This document shows, piece after piece, positions 15,174 to 22,075 of a DNA stretch of 43,803 bases (positions are counted from its first letter, which is position 1; every line of letters begins with the position of its first letter). The notes under the pieces are model-generated. The model did not search any database. It was not told the origin of the DNA and saw only the letters and a list, made by a program, of their open reading frames with translations. Source of the DNA: CAYVJW01 sp964451885 (GTDB lineage: Bacteria; Patescibacteriota; Gracilibacteria; UBA4473). Location of the stretch: NCBI GenBank assembly GCA_964451885.1, contig CAYVJW010000002.1, forward strand, positions 1-43,803, written 5' to 3'. Both the position numbers and the translations under genes were made by a program.

Positions 15174-16610
15174 ATGACCATGAAAATTGCAACATCTTCT
15201 AATCCCGCAAAAACAGAGGCTCTTTTTGTTTTTCTTCCACAAAAAAACTGGAAAAAACAGTTCATAGCCCTAGATAAAAAATTGGAAAAAGAAATTACAA
15301 AACGTTTTTCAGATAAAGATTTTAAAGGAGAATTAGGGGAAATATTGCAGCTATTCTCCCCTCTTGCAGCTTCAAAAAAAATATTTCTAGTGGGGAGTGG
15401 GAAATTAAAAGAAAAAATAGACATGCGAAAGGTAGCTGGTTTAGCCATTCGGAAAGCTAAAAAACTTAAAATTTCACAAGTTGCTTTTCTTATTCCGGAA
15501 AGTTTTTGTGTGAAGAGAATTATTTCGGGAGCGATATTGGGCGATTATGAATTCAAAATAGGAGACAGAAGTAAACAATTTTCTCCCAAAAAACTGGAAA
15601 TCATTACAAACCAAGAAATATCGAAAGAAGACTTGCAATCAGAAATTGCTTTGGGAGAAAGCACGAATCTTACCCGAGACCTCATAAACCTCCCTCCCAA
15701 CAAAATGACGCCGAAACTTTTGAGAAAAAAGGCAGAAAAGGAACTTGGAAAGGAAGTAGCGATAGAATCCTATAATAAACAGGATGTCCAAAAATTGAAA
15801 ATGGGAGCCTTGTATGGAGTAGGACAGGGATCTGAAGAAGGGGCGGAATTGATTGTTTTAAAATATAAGGGAGGCAGAAAAGAAGAAAAGCCGCTGGCTA
15901 TTGTCGGGAAAGGAGTGTGTTTTGATTCCGGTGGCTATAACCTGAAACCCACCAACCATATCGAGGACATGAAATCTGACATGTCCGGAGCCGCCACGGT
16001 ACTTGGGATTTTTAAATGGATTGCGGCAACGAAGCCCAAAAAAAACATTGTCGGGGTGATAGGGGCTGTTGAGAATTTGGTATCAGGGAACGCTTTCAAG
16101 CCGGGAGATATCTTGACCGCAATGAACGGCCAAACTATTGAAATCACAAATACAGATGCGGAAGGACGATTGGTATTAGCTGACTGCCTTTATTATACCG
16201 CCACAAAATTAAACCCGGTGGAAATTATTGATATAGCGACATTGACCGGGGCATGCATTGCAGCGTTGGGTATGAAAATTTCAGCGGTAATGGGAAATAA
16301 TAAAAAATTGATTGAGAGAGTAAAAAAAGCAGCTCTGGCGGCAGATGAAAATGTATGGGAATTGCCTGTTAACGATTTTTTCCGGGAAAAGACAAAAGGG
16401 GACATTTCCGACCTGGTAAACTGGACAGCGGGAGTTTCAGCCGGCTCTTCTATGGGGGGGGCGTTTCTGGAAAAGTTTGTGGAAAAAGTTCCCTGGATTC
16501 ATCTGGACGTAGCCGGTACGGCATTTCATGCCAAAGCAGAGGATGAACTATCGCCCAAGGGGGCTACGGGGGTGATGGTGAGGACGCTAAAACGACTTAT
16601 TGAAGAGTGA
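15174..16610 (+). CDS. pepA: Leucyl aminopeptidase (M17 family)
   Basis: Cytoplasmic two-metal aminopeptidase that trims N-terminal residues from peptides, 478 aa. The catalytic C-terminal half carries the metal and active-site motifs: VGKGVCFDSGG (Lys and Asp ligands), DMKSDMSGAATVLG, and NTDAEGRLVLADCL (the M17 signature with Asp, Glu and the catalytic Arg). HLDVAGTAFH is near the C terminus. The N-terminal domain (residues 1-150) is lysine-rich and more divergent, as is normal. The second Met at 15180 is an equally possible start. In an organism dependent on uptake this would recycle peptides. Confidence 0.94.
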   Translation: MTMKIATSSNPAKTEALFVFLPQKNWKKQFIALDKKLEKEITKRFSDKDFKGELGEILQLFSPLAASKKIFLVGSGKLKEKIDMRKVAGLAIRKAKKLKISQVAFLIPESFCVKRIISGAILGDYEFKIGDRSKQFSPKKLEIITNQEISKEDLQSEIALGESTNLTRDLINLPPNKMTPKLLRKKAEKELGKEVAIESYNKQDVQKLKMGALYGVGQGSEEGAELIVLKYKGGRKEEKPLAIVGKGVCFDSGGYNLKPTNHIEDMKSDMSGAATVLGIFKWIAATKPKKNIVGVIGAVENLVSGNAFKPGDILTAMNGQTIEITNTDAEGRLVLADCLYYTATKLNPVEIIDIATLTGACIAALGMKISAVMGNNKKLIERVKKAALAADENVWELPVNDFFREKTKGDISDLVNWTAGVSAGSSMGGAFLEKFVEKVPWIHLDVAGTAFHAKAEDELSPKGATGVMVRTLKRLIEE

Positions 16611-16639
16611 GAATATCAAACCCCTTATTTACAGCACAT

Positions 16640-17380
16640 TTATAAGTCCATTGACTTATCTTTCGAAGTATTATCCAGGTCAATCCCCACTCCTCCCTCA
16701 TCATCCAACACCTTCTCCACGTCTATATCCACCCCTTCTTCTACCGGAATAGTAGCTAATACGGGAGGGAGTGGGGTTTTATCTTCCTGAGGATTATCAC
16801 GGTCGGGAATGCCGTGATCTTTTACATGTGTAAGAACCAGTTGTGATAAGAGATTTTTAAGGGCAGATTCCTCGGTGAAATTCTTATTATTAATGGCTTT
16901 TTCTTTGTAATTTTCAATAATTCTTGAGACTCTGTGAGGGCGGTTTATGTTTAGCACTTCTGTAAGGACTCCTCCAATCTGCATAAATATTATTTTTCCG
17001 TAATTTCCTAAAAAAGATTTAAACCCTATTTTTTCGACCCCCACCTGATCCAGATCAAAAAAATTAATACGGTTTCCCCTTTTACAAAAAAACGTTGGCC
17101 AGTCCACAATCACCAGACCTATGTTTGTCATTACGATACCGTTCATATACCAGTAGAAAAACACTGAAAGCATGCGGAATAAGGCAAAAAGCGCTACGCC
17201 TGCCCAAACAAGAATAAGTCTCTGGGGAAAGAAAAACCAAATCGTCCCCGCCAATGCCCCCCACCCCAAAAGGTGAGTCAACATCTTTCCGGAAGTAAAC
17301 ATAAACGGACACCGAAAGACATGGAGTACAATCTCTTCGTCTTCCAGAAAACTTCCGAATCCCCAATTTTTCCAATGCAT
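16640..17380 (-). CDS. PH-domain-like membrane protein
   Basis: A 246-aa protein from the ATG at 17380 (a TTG three codons upstream lies inside the repeat array). An N-terminal segment EDEEIVLHVFRCPFMF leads to two membrane helices (about residues 35-80), then a domain with VMTNIGLVIVDWP, RGNRINFFDLDQV and KIIFMQIGGVLTEVLNI. This layout resembles bacterial PH-like (YdbS/DUF304-type) membrane proteins. The C terminus is a long acidic tail rich in Asp, Glu and Pro. Function unknown. The start lies at the end of an AATTGAT heptamer array, and a MITE-like element lies just upstream. Confidence 0.6.
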   Translation of the reverse strand: MHWKNWGFGSFLEDEEIVLHVFRCPFMFTSGKMLTHLLGWGALAGTIWFFFPQRLILVWAGVALFALFRMLSVFFYWYMNGIVMTNIGLVIVDWPTFFCKRGNRINFFDLDQVGVEKIGFKSFLGNYGKIIFMQIGGVLTEVLNINRPHRVSRIIENYKEKAINNKNFTEESALKNLLSQLVLTHVKDHGIPDRDNPQEDKTPLPPVLATIPVEEGVDIDVEKVLDDEGGVGIDLDNTSKDKSMDL

Positions 17381-17419
17381 CGGGTCCAATTATCAATTAT
17401 CAATTAATAATTATCAATT
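17378..17419. repeat. Heptamer array (AATTGAT) running into the PH-protein start
   Basis: On the minus strand AATTGAT, AATTATT, AATTGAT, AATTGAT, AATTGGA and then CCCGATG, whose last three bases are the ATG. Six units in strict 7-nt register. Same family as at metK and ruvB. Confidence 0.9.
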
Positions 17420-17440
17420 TTTTTTATTATTCACTGTTTT

Positions 17441-17583
17441 TCCCCCGGCAGAGTCTCCGATGAGGGACTCTGCCGCGGCGAAGCCGAATTATCAACCTTC
17501 CAGGATTATCAACAAAAAGCGGACTTGCTGTAATTTCGCTTCGCGAACGTCGAAGTCCCTAGTCGGAGACTTCGCCGGGGGGA
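17441..17583. mobile_element. MITE-like 143-bp element with hairpin-forming terminal inverted repeats
   Basis: The left end (17441-17475) and the reverse complement of the right end (17550-17583) align as TCCCCCGGC, then a palindrome of the form GAGTCTCCGA-N-AGGGACTC or GAAGTCTCCGA-N-AGGGACTTC. Each end is itself a hairpin (17447-17474 and 17551-17574). The middle has no open reading frame. I see no clear target duplication. It occupies the gap between mnmA and the PH-protein leader. Confidence 0.6.
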
Positions 17584-17638
17584 TATTGCTAATAGAGTTC
17601 GAACTTCACAATCTGTGTTTAGATTTTTTTATCCTTTG

Positions 17639-18709
17639 TCATTTGATAACCCCGCCTCCTAAACAAACAGCCCCCTGATAAAAAACCACCGACTGCCCCG
17701 GAGTGACAGCTCTTTGCGGAGTTTTGAATTTAACTTCTACTTCATCACTTGAAATTTGCTTAACCGCACAAGATTGCGAGCCTTGGCGATAACGAATACG
17801 CGCCTCGCAGAAAAATTTTTCTTTCGGAATCCGGCCACATGTCCAGGTGAGATTAGTGGCTAAAAGAAAAGTTGATAACAATAAATTTTCATCCTGGCTC
17901 ACCATCAACTCATTAGTTTTAAACCGTTTTTCAACCACAAACCATGGGGCATCTCGATAGTCTTTTACCCCACCGACACCCAGTTCTTTTCTCTGTCCGA
18001 TGGTATAAAAACTAAGCCCGATGTGTTTACCGATGATTTGCCTCTTTTGCGTAATAATTTCTCCCGGCTTTTTAGCTAAATATTGCTGAAGAAATTCAGA
18101 ATAAGGACGTTTGCCTATAAAACAAATCCCCGTGGAATCTTTTTTTTCCGCGTTTTTAAAGCCATATTCCTTGGCTAGCTTTCGGACTTCCGGCTTGGTA
18201 AATTTTGCAAGAGGGAAAAGTGATTTTTCGAGTTGTTGTTGGGTTAGCGCATGCAAAAAATATGTTTGGTCTTTATTTTTATCCACCGGAATATGAAGTT
18301 CGAATTGTTCTGTATTTTCGTTAAACACCTTTCTAGCGTAATGTCCAGTAGCAATGAAATCAGCACCTAATTTTTTTGTTTGCTCTAAAAACACTCCGAA
18401 CTTAATAAATTTATTACATAAAATGTCCGGATTCGGCGTGCGGCCAGCTTTATTTTCTTCTAAAAAATACTGAAAAACATGCTTCCGGTATTCTTGAGAA
18501 AAATCAAAAACATAAAACGGAATGTTCAGTTTCGCCGCAACATTACGGGCATCCGCTACATCTTCGGCCGCCATGCAATTTTTATCTTTTTCGTCCCAGT
18601 TTTTGAGGAAAACACCAATGGTTTCATAGCCTTGGTCAAGCAAAAGTTTTGCGGAAACAGAGGAGTCTACCCCCCCGGAAAGGCCGACTATTACTCTTCT
18701 CTTTGTCAT
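17639..18709 (-). CDS. mnmA: tRNA-specific 2-thiouridylase
   Basis: Adds sulfur at wobble U34 of Lys, Glu and Gln tRNAs. From the ATG at 18709 the protein is 356 aa, the family norm. It shows the PP-loop GLSGGVDSSVSAKLL, the nucleophile in NPDILCNKFIKFG, the second catalytic Cys in STGICFIGKR, and the TGHYARK and DKNKDQTYFL motifs. An upstream in-frame start would read backwards through the 29-residue gene and is rejected. It lies 7 nt after the small membrane-peptide gene, in an apparent grpE-peptide-mnmA unit. Confidence 0.96.
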   Translation of the reverse strand: MTKRRVIVGLSGGVDSSVSAKLLLDQGYETIGVFLKNWDEKDKNCMAAEDVADARNVAAKLNIPFYVFDFSQEYRKHVFQYFLEENKAGRTPNPDILCNKFIKFGVFLEQTKKLGADFIATGHYARKVFNENTEQFELHIPVDKNKDQTYFLHALTQQQLEKSLFPLAKFTKPEVRKLAKEYGFKNAEKKDSTGICFIGKRPYSEFLQQYLAKKPGEIITQKRQIIGKHIGLSFYTIGQRKELGVGGVKDYRDAPWFVVEKRFKTNELMVSQDENLLLSTFLLATNLTWTCGRIPKEKFFCEARIRYRQGSQSCAVKQISSDEVEVKFKTPQRAVTPGQSVVFYQGAVCLGGGVIK

Positions 18710-18716
18710 AAAGAGT

Positions 18717-18806
18717 TTAAACAAGAAACGGAAGTACCGTTGCCGCCACAAAACCCAAAATAGTAATAAAAGCCGCAATTTTAACGCCGATTTTCTTTTT
18801 ACTCAT
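18717..18806 (-). CDS. 29-residue single-pass membrane peptide
   Basis: Read directly from the DNA. It starts MSKKKIGVKIAAF, continues as one uninterrupted hydrophobic helix and ends TVLPFLV. A lysine-rich start followed by a single helix recalls the short DUF4044-type peptides, but the match is only by shape. The ATG follows three TGANTAA heptamers that begin at the grpE stop codon, and the stop is 7 nt before the mnmA ATG. This tight spacing supports a real gene. Function unknown. Confidence 0.5.
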   Translation of the reverse strand: MSKKKIGVKIAAFITILGFVAATVLPFLV

Positions 18807-18811
18807 TATTA

Positions 18812-18832
18812 TTAATCATTATTCATTACTCA
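18812..18832. repeat. Heptamer array (TGANTAA)x3 between grpE and the small peptide gene
   Basis: On the minus strand TGAGTAA, TGAATAA, TGATTAA, in register. The first TGA is the grpE stop codon. The array ends 3 nt before the next ATG. Confidence 0.85.
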
Positions 18833-19297
18833 TTCTGCGCTAGCAGATACCTTCGCCGGCGCAATAACAATTTCACCAAATTTCCATCCCGGCTCCAAAG
18901 TCCGAATGACCGCCCCCTTTCTTCCTTCCTCCGTAAGTAAAACCTCATGCAAACCCGAATCAATATTGTCCCCCTTTTTGGGAGCAATTTTCTGAAACCC
19001 TAATTTTTCCAGCTTCCCGAAAAACTTATCAATCACTTTTATGAGTTCTTTATCTGAAGAATGTTCTTTTCCCAATTGTAATTCAAAAAAATTTGGTAGA
19101 AGCTCTTTCAAAAAATAAGCAATTCCACTCGCGGTCCAATTCTTTTTATTCTCTGATTCTCTTCGTCTTAAATTCTCAAGATCGGCCAAGGCTCGAATCG
19201 CCTTATTTTTTTCTGCTGCTACAGATGCTTCCAGCTCTTTGATATGGGATTTTAGCTTGCCGGAGCAACATGTTTTTTCGTTTTTTTTATTACTCAT
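18830..19297 (-). CDS. grpE: GrpE nucleotide-exchange factor
   Basis: Releases ADP from DnaK in the chaperone cycle. The 155-aa protein has an N-terminal helix of coiled-coil type (KELEASVAAEKNKAIRALADLENLRRR) and the C-terminal beta domain with DSGLHEVLLTEE and PGWKFGEIVIAPAKV. It is shorter than the E. coli protein but within the family range. No dnaK or dnaJ is adjacent. Its own ATG lies inside TGANTAA heptamers, and its stop codon begins the next array. Confidence 0.93.
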   Translation of the reverse strand: MSNKKNEKTCCSGKLKSHIKELEASVAAEKNKAIRALADLENLRRRESENKKNWTASGIAYFLKELLPNFFELQLGKEHSSDKELIKVIDKFFGKLEKLGFQKIAPKKGDNIDSGLHEVLLTEEGRKGAVIRTLEPGWKFGEIVIAPAKVSASAE

Positions 19298-19310
19298 TAT
19301 TCATTACTAA
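19290..19310. repeat. Heptamer array (TGANTAA) overlapping the grpE start codon
   Basis: On the minus strand TTAGTAA, TGAATAA, TGAGTAA. The grpE ATG spans the junction of the second and third units, so initiation occurs within the array. Confidence 0.8.
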
Positions 19311-19462
19311 GGGTGAGAGATAAAATAACATGTTCAAGTTCGCTCAGATTTGCATTATATAGATTTATAAAAAATTGAGGAATATTGTAATATTGTGAAA
19401 GTTTTTAGAAATTTAGATGATGTGAAGCTGTGATGAAATTGTTCAAGTTATTTTGTCTCGCT

Positions 19463-20092
19463 CTAAAGCCCTAAATCTTTCCTCAACGCTGCCGCTTTCT
19501 CAGCAGCACTTGCCTCCTCTGTTGCCTCTTCTTTCTTCGTCTCAACTGTTTCAATTTCTCGTTCTCTCTCTTGTTTTAAACGATGTACATCATCGGCGAA
19601 TTCTGATTCGAGTTCTGAAAATTTTTGCTTTTCTTCCTCAAAAATAGAAATGAGCTCATTGATTTGTTCAATGCGCAGATGGGGAATAGCATCGATTACT
19701 CGTTGCTTTTCCTCCATAGTCAAGGAAATCGACCCTTCCAGCAAGATGAGGAAATATTCCTCGTCAAACGTAGTGTTTGGATGCGGAGGAATTTTAAATA
19801 CATGCTTGCCCCGGGTCTTAAGCTGACCTACCCGGGCATTCGGATCTTTCGGAATAGGCGGCTTGGGAGGGGGCGGAGGAGTCGGGATGCCTTGAGCCCC
19901 TGGTAGCTGTGCTCCGCCAGCCCCGAGAGGCATGCCTGCCCCCGGATGAGGAAAAGGCGGGAGTGGAGATGCCGGAGGAGGCACTTGTTGATTTTGCGGA
20001 GCCCCTTGCGGAGGCTGTTGACCTTGATTACTATTACCTCCTCCGGGATTTGAAGGATTTGGAGTCGGTGGAGTCGGATTTTGGTCAGCCAT
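19463..20092 (-). CDS. Hypothetical proline/glycine-rich protein with C-terminal coiled coil
   Basis: A 209-aa protein from the ATG at 20092. Residues 1-90 are low complexity, rich in Pro, Gly, Gln and Asn. A short ordered block follows (VGQLKTRGKHVFKIPPHP, then FDEEYFLILLEGSISLTMEEKQRVIDAIPHL in two parts). The C-terminal 70 residues are charged and likely a coiled coil. I do not recognise a family. There is no signal peptide. It follows rplU by 71 nt and may be co-transcribed with it. Confidence 0.55.
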   Translation of the reverse strand: MADQNPTPPTPNPSNPGGGNSNQGQQPPQGAPQNQQVPPPASPLPPFPHPGAGMPLGAGGAQLPGAQGIPTPPPPPKPPIPKDPNARVGQLKTRGKHVFKIPPHPNTTFDEEYFLILLEGSISLTMEEKQRVIDAIPHLRIEQINELISIFEEEKQKFSELESEFADDVHRLKQEREREIETVETKKEEATEEASAAEKAAALRKDLGL

Positions 20093-20163
20093 GTTTTTAT
20101 TCCTAAGATTATAAAGAAATCCCACCTTGTAAAATACAGCTTTACCACCCTTTGTCAACCTTT

Positions 20164-20574
20164 TTAGTTTGTTTTCGGGGACTTAGTAGCAGGTTTAGGA
20201 GCAGCTTCTTTAACAGGGTTTTTATTTTTATCTTCTGGAGGGGCTTTATCGGATTTTGTATCGGTGGAAATATTTACAATCTTAATCTTCGTATGATCCT
20301 GTTTGTGTCCTTTTGTTCGGCGATACCGTTTTCGCGGCTTCATTTTAAAAACACGAATTTTTGGATCTCGACCATGTTCCAAAATCTCAGCTTCCGCAAA
20401 AACATTTTCCAGTATCGGAGCGCCGACTTGAAAATTTGCGCCGTTTTCATCGCTGAGAAGAAGTGTCTCGAGTTTGATTTTTGTGCCGGCTTCGCCGGGA
20501 AGTTTATCAACCTCTAAAACCTCTCCCGTTTTTACGATTTCCTGATGTCCGCCGACTTTTACAATGGCAATCAT
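20164..20574 (-). CDS. rplU: 50S ribosomal protein L21 with a basic C-terminal extension
   Basis: The L21 core is clear: IAIVKVGGHQEIVKTGEVLEV, ILEHGRDPKIRVFKMKPRKR and YRRTKGHKQDHTKIKI. Typical L21 ends soon after this point, near 100-105 aa, but this one continues for about 30 residues rich in Lys, Pro, Ala and Asp. No rpmA (L27) follows, although rplU-rpmA is the common order. A perfect five-unit heptamer array precedes the ATG. Confidence 0.93.
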   Translation of the reverse strand: MIAIVKVGGHQEIVKTGEVLEVDKLPGEAGTKIKLETLLLSDENGANFQVGAPILENVFAEAEILEHGRDPKIRVFKMKPRKRYRRTKGHKQDHTKIKIVNISTDTKSDKAPPEDKNKNPVKEAAPKPATKSPKTN

Positions 20575-20579
20575 GAATA

Positions 20580-20614
20580 TTTAGAATTTATAAGTTTGAA
20601 GCTAGAAGTTTGAA
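20580..20614. repeat. Heptamer array (TTCAAAC type, x5) before rplU
   Basis: On the minus strand TTCAAAC, TTCTAGC, TTCAAAC, TTATAAA, TTCTAAA, in strict register, ending 5 nt before the ATG. Confidence 0.85.
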
Positions 20615-20625
20615 TCTTCCGTACA

Positions 20626-20647
20626 AGTCACCCGCCCATGCGTGACT
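20626..20647 (-). promoter_or_regulatory. Hairpin in the rplU leader
   Basis: AGTCAC and GTGACT arms extended by an inner GC pair across a small bulge, with a CCAT-type loop. It lies between the rplU array and the probable promoter and could be a leader structure. Its function is not known. Confidence 0.3.
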
Positions 20648-20709
20648 GAATCTGGACGTTCGAACCTTAGGCTTATACCGTGTTTTGTCAATGCTTTTTC
20701 CAAAAAAAT

Positions 20710-20737
20710 TTGACAATAACGAAATGGTTTTCATAAT
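20710..20737 (+). promoter_or_regulatory. tuf promoter
   Basis: TTGACA, 16 nt, CATAAT, with a leader of about 27 nt before the ATG at 20771. Confidence 0.55.
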
Positions 20738-20770
20738 ACGCGGGTATTTCTACTTCTTAATTAAGAAAAG

Positions 20771-21967
20771 ATGGCAGATGCTTTTGTCCGCAACAAGACG
20801 CACGTTAATGTAGGAACCATTGGACATGTTGACCATGGAAAAACCACATTGACGGCAGCAATTACAATCGTTTTATCTAACCGTTTGGGGGATTTGCCGG
20901 CGAATAAGGCCGTGGCATTTGAACAAATCGATAATGCTCCTGAAGAAAAAGAAAGAGGGATTACTATTGCTACTTCGCATCAGGAGTATGAGACTACAAA
21001 CAGGCACTATGCCCACGTGGACTGTCCGGGGCATGCCGATTACGTCAAAAACATGATTACTGGAGCGGCCCAGATGGATGGAGCTATTTTGGTGGTAGCC
21101 GCAACCGACGGTCCGATGCCACAGACAAAGGAGCACATTCTTTTGGCACGCCAGGTGGGTGTTGAAAATATCGTGGTCTTCCTGAATAAATGTGACATGG
21201 TAGACGATGAAGAGATGATTGACCTGGTGGAAATGGAAGTTCGAGAAGAACTTTCCAAGCGGGAATATGACGGAGATAACGCCAAAATTATCCGAGGTTC
21301 AGCTCTTAAAGCACTCGAAGACCCGGCAGGAGAATGGGGCGATAAAATTATGGAATTGATGGACTCTGTAGATGAAGTAATCCCTGAGCCAGTGCGGGAA
21401 GTAGATAAAGATTTCTTGATGTCGATAGAAGATGTATTTTCCATCAAAGGGCGTGGAACGGTTGCTACGGGAAGAGTTGAAGCAGGAATTGTAAAAGTAG
21501 GGGAAGAAGTCGAAATAGTAGGAATAAAAGACACCAGAAAAGTAACGGTGACAGGAGTAGAGATGTTTAAAAAGATGCTTGATGAAGGAAGGGCAGGAGA
21601 TAACATCGGAGCGCTCCTGAGAGGGATTGAAAGAGAAGAGATCGAACGTGGCCAAGTATTGGCAAAACCGGGAACGATCACCCCTCACACGGAATTTGAA
21701 GCCGAAGTTTATATTTTAAAAAAAGAAGAAGGCGGACGCCATACTCCGTTTTTCAAAGGATATAAACCACAGTTCTTCATCCGAACCACAGACGTTACTG
21801 GAGAAATTATCCTTCCGGACGGAGTAGAAATGGTAATGCCCGGAGATAACGCAAAATTTACCGTAAATCTCGGCGCAGCAATCGCCCTAAATGAACAAAC
21901 CAGATTTGCTATCAGGGAAGGAGGAAGAACAGTTGGAGCGGGAGTTGTGACGAAGATATTGAAGTAG
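20771..21967 (+). CDS. tuf: Elongation factor Tu
   Basis: Delivers aminoacyl-tRNA to the ribosome, 398 aa. GTPase motifs are complete: G1 GHVDHGKTTL, the switch I region KERGITIATSHQEYET, DCPGHADYVKNMITGAAQMDG (G3), NKCD (G4) and GSAL (G5). Domain 2 and 3 landmarks include GRGTVATGRVEAG, PFFKGYKPQFFIRTTDVTG and a C terminus GGRTVGAGVVTKILK. The gene stands alone with its own promoter and terminator, not in the usual str operon. Confidence 0.98.
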   Translation: MADAFVRNKTHVNVGTIGHVDHGKTTLTAAITIVLSNRLGDLPANKAVAFEQIDNAPEEKERGITIATSHQEYETTNRHYAHVDCPGHADYVKNMITGAAQMDGAILVVAATDGPMPQTKEHILLARQVGVENIVVFLNKCDMVDDEEMIDLVEMEVREELSKREYDGDNAKIIRGSALKALEDPAGEWGDKIMELMDSVDEVIPEPVREVDKDFLMSIEDVFSIKGRGTVATGRVEAGIVKVGEEVEIVGIKDTRKVTVTGVEMFKKMLDEGRAGDNIGALLRGIEREEIERGQVLAKPGTITPHTEFEAEVYILKKEEGGRHTPFFKGYKPQFFIRTTDVTGEIILPDGVEMVMPGDNAKFTVNLGAAIALNEQTRFAIREGGRTVGAGVVTKILK

Positions 21968-21994
21968 TTTTTAATATTTTGTTGGAGATTTAGA

Positions 21995-22025
21995 AAAAGC
22001 GAAGGCGATTGTCTTCGTTTTTTTA
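21995..22025 (+). terminator. Intrinsic terminator of tuf
   Basis: An AAGCGAAG/CTTCGTTT stem (one G-U pair) with an 8-nt loop runs into a T tract, 28 nt after the tuf stop. Confidence 0.75.
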
Positions 22026-22075
22026 TAATTGATTTCTACAAGCATTTTAGTATTAATTAGTAAAATAATTCGTCT

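Noticed and set aside
10207..20614. CRISPR-like arrays
   Set aside because: The repeat units are 7-9 nt with no unique spacers and no cas genes are present.
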